DNA of 64,000 nt from Meghimatium bilineatum (Eukaryota > Mollusca > Gastropoda > Stylommatophora > Philomycidae), in the NCBI GenBank assembly GCA_034231615.1, contig CM067322.1, positions 63,565,032-63,629,031 of the forward strand, in the 5' to 3' direction. A model generated the notes under the pieces. That model ran no database searches, was not told the DNA's origin, and saw only the letters and a program-made list of their open reading frames with translations. Shown one piece after another: positions 11,700 through 24,106 of this stretch. Every line of letters starts with the position of its first letter. Within the stretch, counting starts at the first letter, position 1. The position numbers were made by a program, and so were the translations under genes.

Positions 11700-12358
11700 T
11701 TCCACAATTGCAGTTCAGCGTAGAGGTTTATGAACGAGATGTAGTCTTTGTTCCAAAGCCAGGTGTTTTGCTCTGGTTAAGGTGTAGTAATGTTTATTCA
11801 GGATGGTCTTCATGTTGTCTGTCCACCTTTTCCTAGGTCTGCCATTGGCTCTGTATCCTGATTCAATCTTGTTATAAGCTCTTATGAGAAGTTGATCTTT
11901 CATCCTCATAAGATGGCCAAACAATTTTATCTGTTGTTTCTTTATATATTCGATACATGATGTGATAACTATTATCTTTCTGATGTTCTCACTGAGTATT
12001 TTGTCGAGTCTGGTGACTCCAAATAGCCTTCCATAGACATTTAATTTCGCAAGTTTTGATCTTTCTCTTATGTCTAGATGTCAGTTCAAAGTCTGACATT
12101 GGTAACATGTGGGTGTCCTGTCGGTATAAAGATGCACTTAATCATTTGTTTCTTTGCTTCCATGTTGATTTTTGGGTAAAATAGCAAATTGGCAGCTGTT
12201 ATGTCCCAGCATTTGCCTTTTGACATCTTGTTTCTATCTCTCTATCAAGTCATTCGTCTTCTGTGAAGATACTTCCTAGGTACTTGAACTCTTTGACTTG
12301 TTTTAATTTTGTGTTCTCTATTTCGGTGTTTATATGATCTGTTGATCTCGTTATTAAC
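11700..12358 (-). mobile_element. LINE ORF2 fragment, post-RT region
   Basis: Minus-frame pieces read KQVKEFKYLGSIFTEDE, then KIVWPSYEDE / FGHLMRMKDQLLIRAYNKI, then GRPRKRWTDNMKTILNK. Several frameshifts. It abuts the plus-strand LINE starting at 12361 directly. Confidence 0.75.
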
Positions 12359-12360
12359 TA

Positions 12361-13640
<1,280 letters not shown>

Positions 13641-14417
13641 GCTGTATCTCGATCTTTTTTTTTTATTTTGTTAGTTTAGTTCTGAGTATGAATCTTTCCA
13701 TGTAAACACAAATTCTACCGTGAAAAACTCGATAGGTCATTTCATCTATTTCTTGTCAGTTTGTGCTAAACTATCAAGGACATCGATTTGTTGTATACGT
13801 CTACCCTGTGAAGTGTCGAGTTATGATGTTGTCACTGCCCACTTTTCTTTGGTAGTAAAATTAATAACTAAGCTAGTCTCCCATATTGAAATATCTGATT
13901 TCACCTTTGACAAAAGCTGGATAATTTGACTTTGTCTTTCGTCTTGTATATAGTCTTGCTAGCTAATCGAGATTCATCCTTCTAAAGTGACGCATTTGTC
14001 TTTTCCCGTAATTTTCATTGGTCACTTGGTCGGCAGCCAAAGAACATCACAAATAAGAGTGAAATGCATTCCTTTAGAAGAATGAATCCTACGCCCACAA
14101 GTCATGTTTCCTCAATGGTGACGAACAAAGGAATACCTCACGACCTGTAGAGATTAAGCTTAAAGATTTCAGGATAACTGCTAGACAAAACGTTATTTTC
14201 ACACATTTTCAAACAAAATCAGTACATTATCTAGTTCCGCGTGACTATTTACCGATGTCTTATTTCTTTTTCAGGATAATTCTTCGCGCGGATCCCAGAG
14301 TCTTGCATCATTGCTGAGTCAATTTAAAAGAGAGAGAGAAAGAAACAAGTTCTTCGTTCGTTTTTGTGCGTAATTCCGTCATGTGCTAAGAAATTTTATA
14401 AACTTTCACGAGAAATC
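13641..14417. other. No recognised feature
   Basis: AT-rich with no coding or repeat signature recognised. Confidence 0.4.
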
Positions 14418-14436
14418 GGGGGGGGGGGGGGGGGGG

Positions 14437-14480
<44 letters not shown>
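14418..14480. repeat. Poly-G (19) plus (GT)n microsatellite
   Basis: G run at 14418-14436 followed by a GT run to about 14479. Confidence 0.95.
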
Positions 14481-14483
<3 letters not shown>

Positions 14484-14676
14484 CGTGTGTATGTAACACA
14501 CATTTTGGCGTGATTCCAAGTACTTAAAATCATGCTGTGATTTGTTAAAGTTGGAGATGTTTAAATATGTAGCATACATGGCCGCAGTGCTATTGTAGTG
14601 GTTAGAAACATAGAGAACAAAAGGGACACCATTCAGAAATATGTGGAGATGCAAAGGACACGGGCTCTCGTTTAAA

Positions 14677-15053
14677 CAGTAGTCATCCCTCGCTACTTCG
14701 CGGTTCATTTATCGCGGCCTCAGTACAGCGCGGATTTCTAAAAACATATTTACAGTATGTACACTTTAGTTACATCTTTTTATGTTACACACGCACGTAT
14801 CATATTTATATTATTTATACATTATTTTATGTATGTTATTTATACTATTAATATTTTATTTACACGTTTGAAACTATTCTTTAATGTTCTAATAATAACA
14901 TATGCACTTATATGGTTTCATATACACTTATTGATATTATACATACACATAAAATGTGCGTGTGTTAAAAATGAGAAGATGACTACTTCGCGGTTTTTCA
15001 CTTATCGAAGCCGGTTCTGGTCCCTATTAACCGCGATAACTGAGGGATGACTG
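14677..15053. mobile_element. TIR MITE (377 bp) with tcatccctc/cgcggtt ends
   Basis: The left end cagtagtcatccctcgctac and cttcgcggttcatttatcgc are mirrored at the right by ccgcgataactgagggatgactg. The reverse complement of the right end begins cagtcatccctcagttatcg. The right end is followed by TA. No transposase frame is present, so it is non-autonomous. The ends resemble Tc1/mariner/pogo-like elements; superfamily not proven. Confidence 0.7.
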
Positions 15054-15959
15054 TATATATTTTTTGCTTGAACACGTTAACAACATCATAAACAGTCTGA
15101 CAGGAGCAATGAAATATAAGGATGATGCTGCATTTAACTGAGTTGCATGATGTTCTGCAATTAATAAAAAATTCAAGAGTGCATGCGCCATCTTGCGAAA
15201 AAAAGAGAAAATGCAGCAGCACAGCACCCAAGACTTGCTAGAAAGTCAAGGTCAGATCAAATAGCATCTAAAATTATCATTCCTTGTGCAACCTGTCAAG
15301 GAACTTTGTGACAACCATAGGGAAGACATAGAACGGCGGACTGTTCTTATTAAAAGATTCAACGTGTTTGGAATTGATCGGGGAAATAGTAAACGGGGAC
15401 AATTAAGGGTTACGATGAGAAAGATGTACATTCATAGTACTCTTGGTCATGTGTTGAAGAAAACGAAAAATCAATAGGTATTCGTGGAATGCACTGTTTC
15501 GGTTCAGCATAACACTAATTACCACATAGATTTGCATGATTACACAATCACCAAGTAGTTCAGACCGCAGCAAGAACTACAACAGTATTCATAGCAACAA
15601 CATTGATAATAACATAGACAATAATAATAACAAAACGATAAACTAACAATTTAAAAAAGTCTAACACGAAGGAGCAACTATTGGTAATCATTTCTGTTCC
15701 AGGGCAGACATCGTGATTAAAAATAAATGAAAATATTAAATGTATTTATGTACAAGATATATGAGCTAATTTGTGTTTCCTAGTTTCCATGTTCCAGAAC
15801 TTTTCAAACAATATTTATATATTTATTTCTGCTACTGATGTAAACGTGAACACTAGATCTTCCATTGATATGTCATCACCGAAAAATAATTCCATCGATG
15901 AAATATAATGATGTAATAGTAGACTGATGCTTTATTACCACTAATTATTCAACGTGTCT
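15054..15959. other. No recognised feature
   Basis: AT-rich sequence leading into the degenerate minisatellite. Confidence 0.4.
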
Positions 15960-16905
15960 GACACATTCAACAGATCCCATGAAAGTAACATTATATTTCT
16001 CTATGAATTTGACAGTATCAACAGTTCTCGCACGAGTATAACATCAGAATTTTAGAACGGGTGTGGCATATCAATAGTTCTTGCACAAAACTAAGATCAT
16101 AGTTCTTCATCAGATGTGACACGGTTAATACTTATTGCACAAATGTACACTTATCCAATGTTCTTCAACAGGTGTACCACGATAATTAGTTGTCTCACAC
16201 GCCTAACATTACAGTTTTTTCACCTGGTTCGACTGGATCAATAGTTCTGGCACAAGTATTACCATTATCGTTCTTCATCTTGAATGACTCGATCAATAGT
16301 TCTGGCACAAGTTTAACATTATCGTTGGTGATCGGGTGAGTGGATCGATTGTTCTCACACAAGTATAATGTTGTTATCTTTCTTCATCGGATGAGTGGAT
16401 CAATAGTTCTCACCCAATTATAACATTATAATTCTTCATCGAGTATGGCTGGATCAATATTTCTCGTACAAGTGGAACATTATTTATAGCTCTTCAACAA
16501 GTGCGAAACATAAATATTTCTAGCACTATGCCATTATCTATAGTTCGTGAAAGGGTGTAATTTCATCCATTATTCTCTAACAACTGCGACACTCCCTAGA
16601 ATTCTTCAACTGGTGTTACTTGAACAATAATTTCCTCTCATTTGCGACACTGCCAATGGTTTATCAACTGGTGTTACTTGAACAATAATTTCCTCTCACT
16701 TGCGACACTGCCAATAGTTTATCAGCTGATGCGACACTGCCAATAGTTTATCAACTGGTGCGACACTGCCAATAGTTTATCAACTGGTGCGACACTGCCA
16801 ATAGTTTATCAACTGGTGCGACATGAGCAATAGTTCTTGCACAATTGTTATAGTCTATAATTCGTGAACGTGTATATCATGATCAATATGTATCAGATAA
16901 GGGAC
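15960..16905. repeat. Degenerate minisatellite; inner exact 29-bp array
   Basis: Roughly 60-bp diverged units built on caatagttct(t/g)gcacaag and ttcttcat-(c)ggtg occur throughout. At 16712-16827 four 29-bp units (caatagtttatcaactggtg plus cgacactgc) are nearly identical. A homogenised core inside an old array. Confidence 0.8.
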
Positions 16906-17502
16906 ATTATCACGGCCTTGAAACGAGGTGACATAATTACTACTTCGACCATTGCTTTTACAGCGATAATCACTTAACACATATGTTGCATCGATCAACA
17001 TTGAGCAGAAACAACTCCTAATTATTGTGCTTGCTTATTTGTTCCTCTCAAATGAGCGCTTCACCTAACACAACAATGTGTCACCATGTTTCCGTAAATA
17101 ATTTAGTCAGCTGGAACCAATGTACAACAGGGACTTGATTGTATGAAAATGTGCCGACGGTTGACTTTGAGTATTGATCTGTTGTTATAATTGGCATTAT
17201 TCATTGTTCTCTCAACCAATAATCTAGTTAAGGTCACAATGAAAGTGAAATGCATCTAGTTATCTAGACTGACTCGCAATACATTTCTCAGTTCCTGCGT
17301 CGAAAGAATCAAAGCTGTCTGGGTAGATATTAGTAGATGACGTCTATATCTTTCACGTATCTTCCACATCACCTCCACTACTGTCCTGAATGTGCTAGCG
17401 TTCGCTGTAATGAGAGAGAGGCAGACTTGCATTCAATTAATCTATAATCGGGGAATTGAAGATGAACAAGCAGTACGTACTGAAATTCTTTTGGGAATGT
17501 CT

Positions 17503-17672
17503 GCTGAATGTAGATGCAGTGATAAATGACGCACCTGCTGAATGTAGATGCAGTGATAAATGACGCACCTGCTGAATGTAGATGCAGTGATAAATGACGC
17601 ACCTGCTGAATGTAGATGCAGTGATAAATGACGCACCTGCTGAATGTAGATGCGGTGATAAATGACGCATCT
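17503..17672. repeat. 34-bp minisatellite, 5 copies
   Basis: Unit gctgaatgtagatgcagtga plus taaatgacgcacct, tandem and gap-free. Unit 5 has two differences. As 34 is not a multiple of 3, the stop-free unit leaves all three minus frames open, which explains the overlapping frames there. Confidence 0.95.
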
Positions 17673-17675
17673 AAT

Positions 17676-17759
17676 CTTTGATAGATGACGCATGCAGGCT
17701 TTGATAGATGACGCATGCAGGCCTTGATAGATGACGCATGCAGACTTTGATAGATGACT
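17676..17759. repeat. 23-bp minisatellite, 3.6 copies
   Basis: Unit ctttgatagatgacgcatgc plus agg. It begins 3 bp after the 34-bp array and shares its core (gata(a/g)atgacgca), so the two arrays look related. Confidence 0.9.
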
Positions 17760-18669
17760 CCTCCTGTGAAAAACTTGGTATTAGTTGTACGAGTGTGAAT
17801 GGGAGCCTGCCATTCGGAAAGAAATGATGATTTTATCCAGAAACGCATTGAAATTTTCAATGATACCAGCATGTACCATTAGATATCTTCGGAAAAAAAG
17901 GGAGGGGGGTGACGACTGAACAGCCATTGGTTTTCCAGCATTAAATTACGTCGGATCATTACCAATAATATTAAAACTGAAGTAACTCACACTGAAGTCA
18001 TTTAAATTCTTTGTTGATCAAATATGACCCAATGAAGAATGATGTTACGTTGTACAAGTAAAGCAGTAGTGTTTACCTCTGATATCCAGGTTATCCAATC
18101 TTAAATCCAGGTTATTTAAAGCTCCGTTATCTATTTCTACATTTGTGAATATGATTTTCACAGAGTATATGACTGAATATGCAAGACGATAACCAATTAT
18201 GGTGACGTAAATTTCACAGTTTCGAAGATTAATTTGGGGCTAACAAACTATTTTCAGGAAAACACTGACACATATGTCTATGACACATTATCATGCTGAA
18301 AGAGGAAAGTTCCTACGTAATACTTGAAATTATTTCTCAAATTACCTTTCAGTAGACATTAATTCGATACCTATCTGTTTTTAATATTAATATTCTATTG
18401 TGGTTCACTAACAAGTTATTTCCTAAACACAGGTTTAACTGGTAAAGCAACATTAAAGGCAACCATATAATAAAAGTATTTGATATATGCCATAAGATGC
18501 GTATAGAATGGTTTCTTCTGCTAGTAATACGTAGGCTAAATATCTTTCATTGTTCCTGTTCCTTTCATATCTTCATATTTTGTTGTAACTTATATTTCAT
18601 TCATAAATTTGGACGTATCTTGCTTTTGATTTTGTAAACAAAGATAGTATATACACATACATATATATG
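17760..18669. other. No recognised feature
   Basis: AT-rich, no motif recognised. Confidence 0.4.
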
Positions 18670-18675
18670 TTTATT
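18670..18675 (-). terminator. AATAAA poly(A) signal for the SAAS paralogue
   Basis: TTTATT on the plus strand reads AATAAA on the minus strand, about 57 nt downstream of the stop codon at 18732. The spacing suits a short 3' UTR. Confidence 0.45.
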
Positions 18676-18731
18676 ATACATATACCGCTTCAAACGTATC
18701 TAAACATTTTATCCATGTGTTATCTACCGAT

Positions 18732-19148
18732 TTATCGGACATAAACCGTCTTGCTTGTTGGTTTTGGCGGCAAAGCTGGCAACTCCTCTACAGCCTTTAC
18801 CATGTGTTGGTAATCCTTCATCGGGTTCTGCTTCTTCAAGAAACGCCCACGTGCGTATAACTTGATCGTCGGTAAATCCCTTATCTCTTCAGCTAGACAT
18901 AAATTACGCTGATCAATGCAGTTGACAGCAGCAAACACTACGTTAGGCTTTTTTATAGTCATTGCAGCTTTAACAAAATGTGGCTTACTAAGTTGACTAG
19001 CTGCACTTTTGGGGTCATAAAACATGACTAGTGCCACATCCTGGTCTGATAGATAGCTTTCAAACATGTCTTCCTTCAGCGTCTTGACAGTTTTGGTACC
19101 GATGAATGCATCTTTCTTAATCTTCTTATCATGTTTTCTATACGCCAT
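18732..19148 (-). CDS. Thioredoxin-fold paralogue with CxxC replaced by SAAS
   Basis: 138 residues from the ATG at 19148. It aligns along its length with the gene at 6789-7214, sharing a KIKKDAFIG-type lead, ALVMFYDP, SKPHFVKAA, FAAVNC with LC (C77, C84), and the cis-Pro segment DLPTIKLYARGRF (P93). At the active site both cysteines are serine (KSAAS, S48/S51), so redox catalysis by this site is not expected. A chaperone or scaffold role, as in redox-dead PDI relatives, is possible. The frame is fully open and the tail PALPPKPTSK is proline-rich. The sequence TAAACTCAG just upstream (AG at 19176) could be a splice acceptor, so an upstream exon is possible. Confidence 0.68.
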   Translation of the reverse strand: MAYRKHDKKIKKDAFIGTKTVKTLKEDMFESYLSDQDVALVMFYDPKSAASQLSKPHFVKAAMTIKKPNVVFAAVNCIDQRNLCLAEEIRDLPTIKLYARGRFLKKQNPMKDYQHMVKAVEELPALPPKPTSKTVYVR

Positions 19149-19404
19149 ATCGGTTACTAGCAACGATGATTTCACTGAGTTTATACAACAAATGGATATT
19201 AAATATAATAAGTATGGCAGGAAGAATTCGTTCTGGAAAACTTTGACGATATATTCGACATTACCTGACAGCGCTCACCCGATGATGTAGATTGAAGCAC
19301 TCAAGATTTTATGACGAAGTTGGCATAACAGCGTGACGACACAGCTACATGTTAGAACTACACACAAATCCTCTAATATGGCAGTTAAAGTAACCAGCTA
19401 TTCA

Positions 19405-20760
19405 CCATCGGGTGACATATTCTTTCCAGAACGTAATCTTCCCTAGGTATCTCTTGAATTCTCTGGGGTCTTGAGCAAGTTGTCCCGGTTCTTTTAGTAA
19501 TATGCGCAGGCATTCTTTAATGTATTTTGTCCAACATTAAAGACATTAATGTCTTTTGCCCAACGGGTCAGAACAATCATTGCAAGAATTAACATCAAAG
19601 TTGGAAAAAGTTACCAGCAAGTACGGAATGGAAATCAATTCAGATAAGAGCAAAATCTTGGTAAACAGCAGAGACACTGAAAACCAGACTAATATCATGA
19701 TGAATGGACACAAGCTTGAAGAGGTGAATACCTTCAAATACCTCGGATCCAGTATATGCAGCGATGGTAAATGCAAAGCAGAACTAAAAATAAGGCTGGA
19801 GATGGCTTTAGCGTCCTTGTCAAGGCTAACTGTGATTTGGAAAAGCAACATCAGTGTTGGAGTGAAAATCAAACTATATAGGTCGCTGGTGCTTTCTGTT
19901 GTGTTGTATGGTTGTGAGAGTTGGACACTCACTGCGGACATGGAGAGAAGATTACAGGCTTTCGAGTATAAATGCTACAGAAGAATTCTACGAATTTCCT
20001 ATAGGGAACATAAGACCAATGTGTACGTAAGAAATAAAGTAGAGATGTGTGCAGGTGTCCAGGAGCCATTGCTTTCAATAGAGAAACGACGAAAACTAGC
20101 ATGGTTCGGACATGTATGCAGGCACGATTCCTTGTCAAAAACAATACTGCAGGGAACTGTCGAGGGTGGAAGAAGCAGAGGAGGACAAATAAAGACATGG
20201 ACAGACAACATCAAGGAATGGACAGGGCAAGATATTTCCACACTCATCCGCATCGCTGAGGATAGAATTCGCTGGAGGACTCTGTGTGCTGAAGCATCCA
20301 ATGTGGTACCCCTACGACCCTGAAGGGTTATGGGTTTATTGATTGATTGATTTGTCCAACGGTGTCTTAAGTAGCCTCTGTCTTTGTTGCCTTCTATCAC
20401 CACCTCCAGTAGTAGTCTCTCAATGCCGTCGTGTCTCTTAATGTGACCAAAAATAAAACTAGCTTTTTCTTTAATATGGTATACAGATGTCAGCCTTCCT
20501 AAACGTTTATTGTTCTTAACATCTTCTGGTGTTTTTTTTTCATGCTGTTCATGGTATTCTCAGAACTCTTCTATAGCACTTTAATTCAAATGATGTTATT
20601 CTATTGGCCACTGTTATATATATTTAGTGTCCATGCTTCACATCCATGTGTCGCCACAGGAAGCACTCATGTTTGTAGTAAACACAACTCGATTATTATG
20701 TGAGTACCCTACCATAATTTCTTTAGCTGTTTCCATTTTTACAGCGCTATTGATGTTCTT
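19405..20760 (-). mobile_element. LINE copy split by a nested insertion (pieces 19405-19535 and 20361-20760)
   Basis: The left piece carries the 3' end (ttctttccagaacgtaatc, homologous to ttccttccagaacgttgtc of family B) and the right piece the upstream region (minus frame ..IKRHDGIERLLLEVVIEGNKD). Removing 19536-20350 and one copy of tttgtccaac restores continuity with the related copy at 21378-21700. Confidence 0.8.
19536..20350 (+). mobile_element. 5'-truncated LINE ORF2 end, nested, 10-bp TSD
   Basis: An open frame of about 250 codons, from SEQSLQELTSKLEKVTSKYG through NTFKYLGSSICSDG, LYGCESWTLTADMERRLQAF, KCYRRILRISY and GHVCRHDSLSKTILQGTVEG to WTGQDISTLIRIAEDRIRWR. Target-site duplication tttgtccaac lies at 19526-19535 and 20351-20360. 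The tail is (attg)n. The open frame and perfect TSD suggest the youngest LINE insertion here. It is cut about ten residues after where the YADD box would be. Confidence 0.9.
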
Positions 20761-20984
20761 ATCTAAAACTCAAATCAGCTATTGGGTGTGGCAATAGTTG
20801 TAATTGGTTTTTGAATGATTGAAAGTGAGAGTTTGTGTTGTTGATAATCCAAATTATCTCAGTTTCTTGTCCACGTTTGTTTCTGCTCTTCTGTCATGCA
20901 GAATAAGCCAAACATGGGCGCATATTTTCACACGCTTGAAATCATATATACACAAATACTATATTGATTTAATATAATCGCATT

Positions 20985-21240
20985 CCAAAACAAGTACTAT
21001 TCGGGGCCCTGGCCGAAGGACATCGAGACGAGGGTAGACCAATGCTGAAGTATAAAGATATCTGTAAATCCAGAATAAAAGGCTTCTGCATGAAATATAA
21101 AAACTGAGATAACACAGCCGAAACTAGGGATGTCTGGAGGCAAATCCTGCGTGTGGGAACAACATTGTTCAGAAATAATATGTTTAACGATATGGAAGAA
21201 AAAAGAGAAAGAAGCAAACAAAAATCTTCCGCTGCTGTGA
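20985..21240 (+). mobile_element. LINE ORF2 C-terminal fragment (zinc-finger LINE family)
   Basis: The plus frame reads LFGALAEGHRDEGRPMLKYK, then DICKSRIKGFC...TAETRDVWRQILRVG. It is related in layout to the C-terminal block at 25250-25935 (GELEKGIRSQGGQSKRYKD). Confidence 0.6.
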
Positions 21241-21333
21241 TATGATCGATTGAAAAGTCCTTATTCCAGAGAAAATATTCAACACATTGCCTATTCTTAT
21301 TGCTAAATGGTCGTTTGCAAGGCGCAAAAGACC

Positions 21334-21377
21334 ATATATATATATATACGCACGCACGCACGCACGCACACACACAC
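21334..21377. repeat. (TA)n(CGCA)n(CA)n microsatellite
   Basis: A compound run abutting a LINE copy inside its coding sequence (minus frame LLEGMIEG continues into VCVRACVRA). Confidence 0.9.
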
Positions 21378-21700
21378 CCTCTATCATCCCCTCCAGTAAC
21401 ACTCTCTCCGTGCTGTCGTGTCTCTTAATATGACCGAAAAAAACTAGCTTTTTCTTTAATATAGTGTTCAGAAGCCAGCCTTCCTGGACGTTAATTGTTC
21501 GCAATCCAACTGGTTTGTTTTCTTCGCTGTCCATGGTATTCTCAAAACTCTTCTATAACACTTTAATTCAAATGATGTTATTCTCTTAGCCACTGTTTTA
21601 TTTAGTGTCCATGCTTCGCATCCATATGTCGCCACAGGAAATGCACATGTTCGTAGTAAGCACAATTTGGTTTTTAATGTTAAATATTGCATAACTAAAA
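21378..21700 (-). mobile_element. LINE ORF2 C-terminal fragment
   Basis: Minus frame: LCLLRTCAFPVATYGCEAWT, LNKTVAKRITSFELKCYRRV and, after a frameshift, GWLLNTILKKKLVFFGHIKR. Same family as the split copy at 19405-20760. Confidence 0.8.
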
Positions 21701-21720
21701 CAATATTCAATATTGATCAT

Positions 21721-22239
21721 TGGTGATCATTGTATTGAACTTGCTTTTCACCAACATCCTGTAGGCCCTATTCTGTTGACATTGTTCTAGTGTCGTATCT
21801 GACAGGAATGATGCAGTTCGTTAACATCATGAGTCTAATCTTTTCATCTACTACTCGCGGTCAGAGTTCGTGGTCAGAATCACAATCTGCTCCAGGATGT
21901 CTTACAGGACACTATAATGAATCTTCGTAACTGTGGTGTATAGTAATGAAGTCTATTGATTTCTTGTCTTGCAATCTAGTTATGTCCAATTGTATATACG
22001 TTTGGGCCGTTGTTTGAACAGGGTGTTGGCAATTACTAAATCACTTTCTAGGCAAAATGTTTGCAGTCTTTCTCCTATGTCATTCTGCTGCTTTAATCCA
22101 AATGGGCATTTGACTAAATTCTTCAGGTCTTTTTTCCCTACCAACTTTTCTATTCAAGTCACCTATTATTAGTTTGATGCCGTGTTTATGTCTGTGGTTA
22201 TGTTATTTATTGTTGTTTTATCATGTATGTCTTATCCTG
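21721..22239 (-). mobile_element. LINE endonuclease fragment, near-identical to 27218-27717
   Basis: On the minus strand it includes an LIIGDLNRK segment typical of LINE AP-endonuclease domains (GDFN motif). Against 27218-27717 I count only about four substitutions and a few small indels, so the two share a recent origin. Confidence 0.75.
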
Positions 22240-22470
22240 AAAGACTCCCCTGTCAAACTTTGATGTGGTCACCAAAAGGCAAGAGAAAACGAGGAAGACC
22301 AAAAGAAACGTTACGTAGAACTATTACAAGGGAACATTTCACCATCGTTATTAGAAACAATGAAGATTTAAAACAAATTGCAATGAAACGAGAAACATGG
22401 AAATCTATGACATCCGCCCTATGTGCCGTCTTTGGCCCTAGAGGAATAACTAACTAACTAACTAAAATAA
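22240..22470 (+). mobile_element. LINE 3' end with (ACTA)n tail
   Basis: The frame reads PKGKRKRGRPKETLRRTI, then LKQIAMKRETWKSMTSALCA, the usual RTE/CR1-like ORF2 end. The 3' tail is aactaactaactaacta. It joins the endonuclease fragment at 22239 without a gap. Confidence 0.75.
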
Positions 22471-23686
22471 TATGGATGCCCAAAACTACTTGTGGAGAAA
22501 ATTCTGGCAGCAGATTTATAATTAGAGCTTATTGTAGTGATATCGCTGAACCGAATGAGCATACTAGTACATGATAAGCACTCCAGTGTGACAATGGAAG
22601 TCAAAGACGCGACTGCCGTCCTTCAATGATCCGTGTGATAGATTTTCTCAAAGATGCAATTCTTTGAAATTCCGCTCTAGGCATTTACATTTATTTTATT
22701 GGTGCCGCCGAAACCGGCCGCATTTCTGAAACATAGCACGGCACGGCCCTGCGGCTAGCATTTACTGGCAAGCAATCTATTTACACTTAGTTCTAGATTC
22801 GGACAAACGACTGGATGTGTTCTAAATGTAAGATATTTGCAGACATTACTTCATATCTTTGTGCACCATTGTCTCTAATGTGGTAACATGATGTCACCTC
22901 TGTTTTCAAATATTGTAAATTATCTTTACATATCCAAATATCTTTATTAGAAAGAGAGACAGAAGTAGGTAACCCATTTGAGTCGGTGGGTCAAATTCGG
23001 CAGTATCTGCAAATTCAAATATTATTTTGTTTTAGTCCTTGAAGATCCAAAAGTAACCACAACACTTCTTCGTTGACCGCTAATGATTTGTTAACATCAA
23101 AATAGGGATGTTGCTTCTTGTGATTTAATATTTTTAGTCGCTAACAATATCGAACAAAAATAGCTGATGGCGAGTAGACCTGTCTCCATTCGTCTATGTC
23201 GTTCTGGACAATGTTTTCAACTAGCAGTTTCAAAGATTTCAAATAATCATTTCTTCCTTATCACTATTTAGCACTGTATTTTGAAGTTTAGCTAAAATAG
23301 CGTGCCATTTGATGTTTTAAGTGCCCATATAGTAATTAGTAAAATAGAGTTTATAAAAAATTTGACTTTAGTTGGTGAATAAGTAAACGGAATTGTTTAT
23401 CGGCCCGAATTTTGTTTATCCCCTGGTCAACGTTAAATTTTAATGACACGGACGAACTATTTTATTTTAAACTGCAAATTTCATATTCATTTTTCACCTT
23501 TTTTCAACACTTTTTCTTCTTCAACGTTAGTTCGCAAAAATCTGGCAGACTAGCCAGAGTCGTGTGAGAACGGATGTAGTCCGGAAAACGAACTGCGTTG
23601 CATCAGTGTATACACATCAGCTGCAAAATCATCATCTTTTGGCCCAAAATTGCACAATTCGGCAGGGCTTCTGAATCACTTTGGTC
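22471..23686. other. No recognised feature
   Basis: AT-rich with one small GC-rich patch near 22705-22760. No coding signal recognised. Confidence 0.4.
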
Positions 23687-23694
23687 CTCTATCA

Positions 23695-24106
23695 CAGGGG
23701 TCGGGAACCCACGGCTCACGAGCCAGATGTGGCTCTATTGATGGCTGCATCTGGCTCGCAGACAAATGTTCGATTCTAAAAAAAAGTGTTTCTTTAGACT
23801 CCTTTGATCTACATATTAATTGCATATCAATATTTCATTCTTCAAATGAGCTAAAGTCTACTGCATCTCAGCATCAGAAGTCGCATTAATGGTAAGAAAT
23901 ATTCATTATTGATTAGCACCAGCATAACAATGTTATTAAAAAGAATTCAGAGACATAATTATTTTACTTTTAGTTTTGAAATTGCACAAAATGCACACAT
24001 TTACTTGAATTTTTAGTTTTAAACAAAATGTATGGCTCTCACAGAATTACTTTTCAAAGTATGTGGTGTCCATGGTTATCTCAGACAAAAAGGTTCCCGA
24101 CCCCTG
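23695..24106. mobile_element. Complete hAT-type MITE (412 bp)
   Basis: Terminal inverted repeats caggggtcgggaacc (left) and ggttcccgacccctg (right). They are flanked by 8-bp target duplications ctctatca (23687-23694) and ctttatca (24107-24114). An internal stem of GGCTCaCGAGCC and TGTGGCTC lies near the left end. No transposase frame. Confidence 0.88.

Noticed and set aside
17503-17672. CRISPR-like array
   Set aside because: The 34-bp units are contiguous with no unique spacers, and the DNA is eukaryotic.
17378-17872. Three overlapping minus-strand frames
   Set aside because: Explained by the stop-free 34-bp unit, which cycles through all three frames. No protein motif.
19556-20323. 255-codon frame as a host gene
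   Set aside because: It has standard LINE ORF2 C-terminal motifs, a target duplication and a tail, so it is a retrotransposon fragment.
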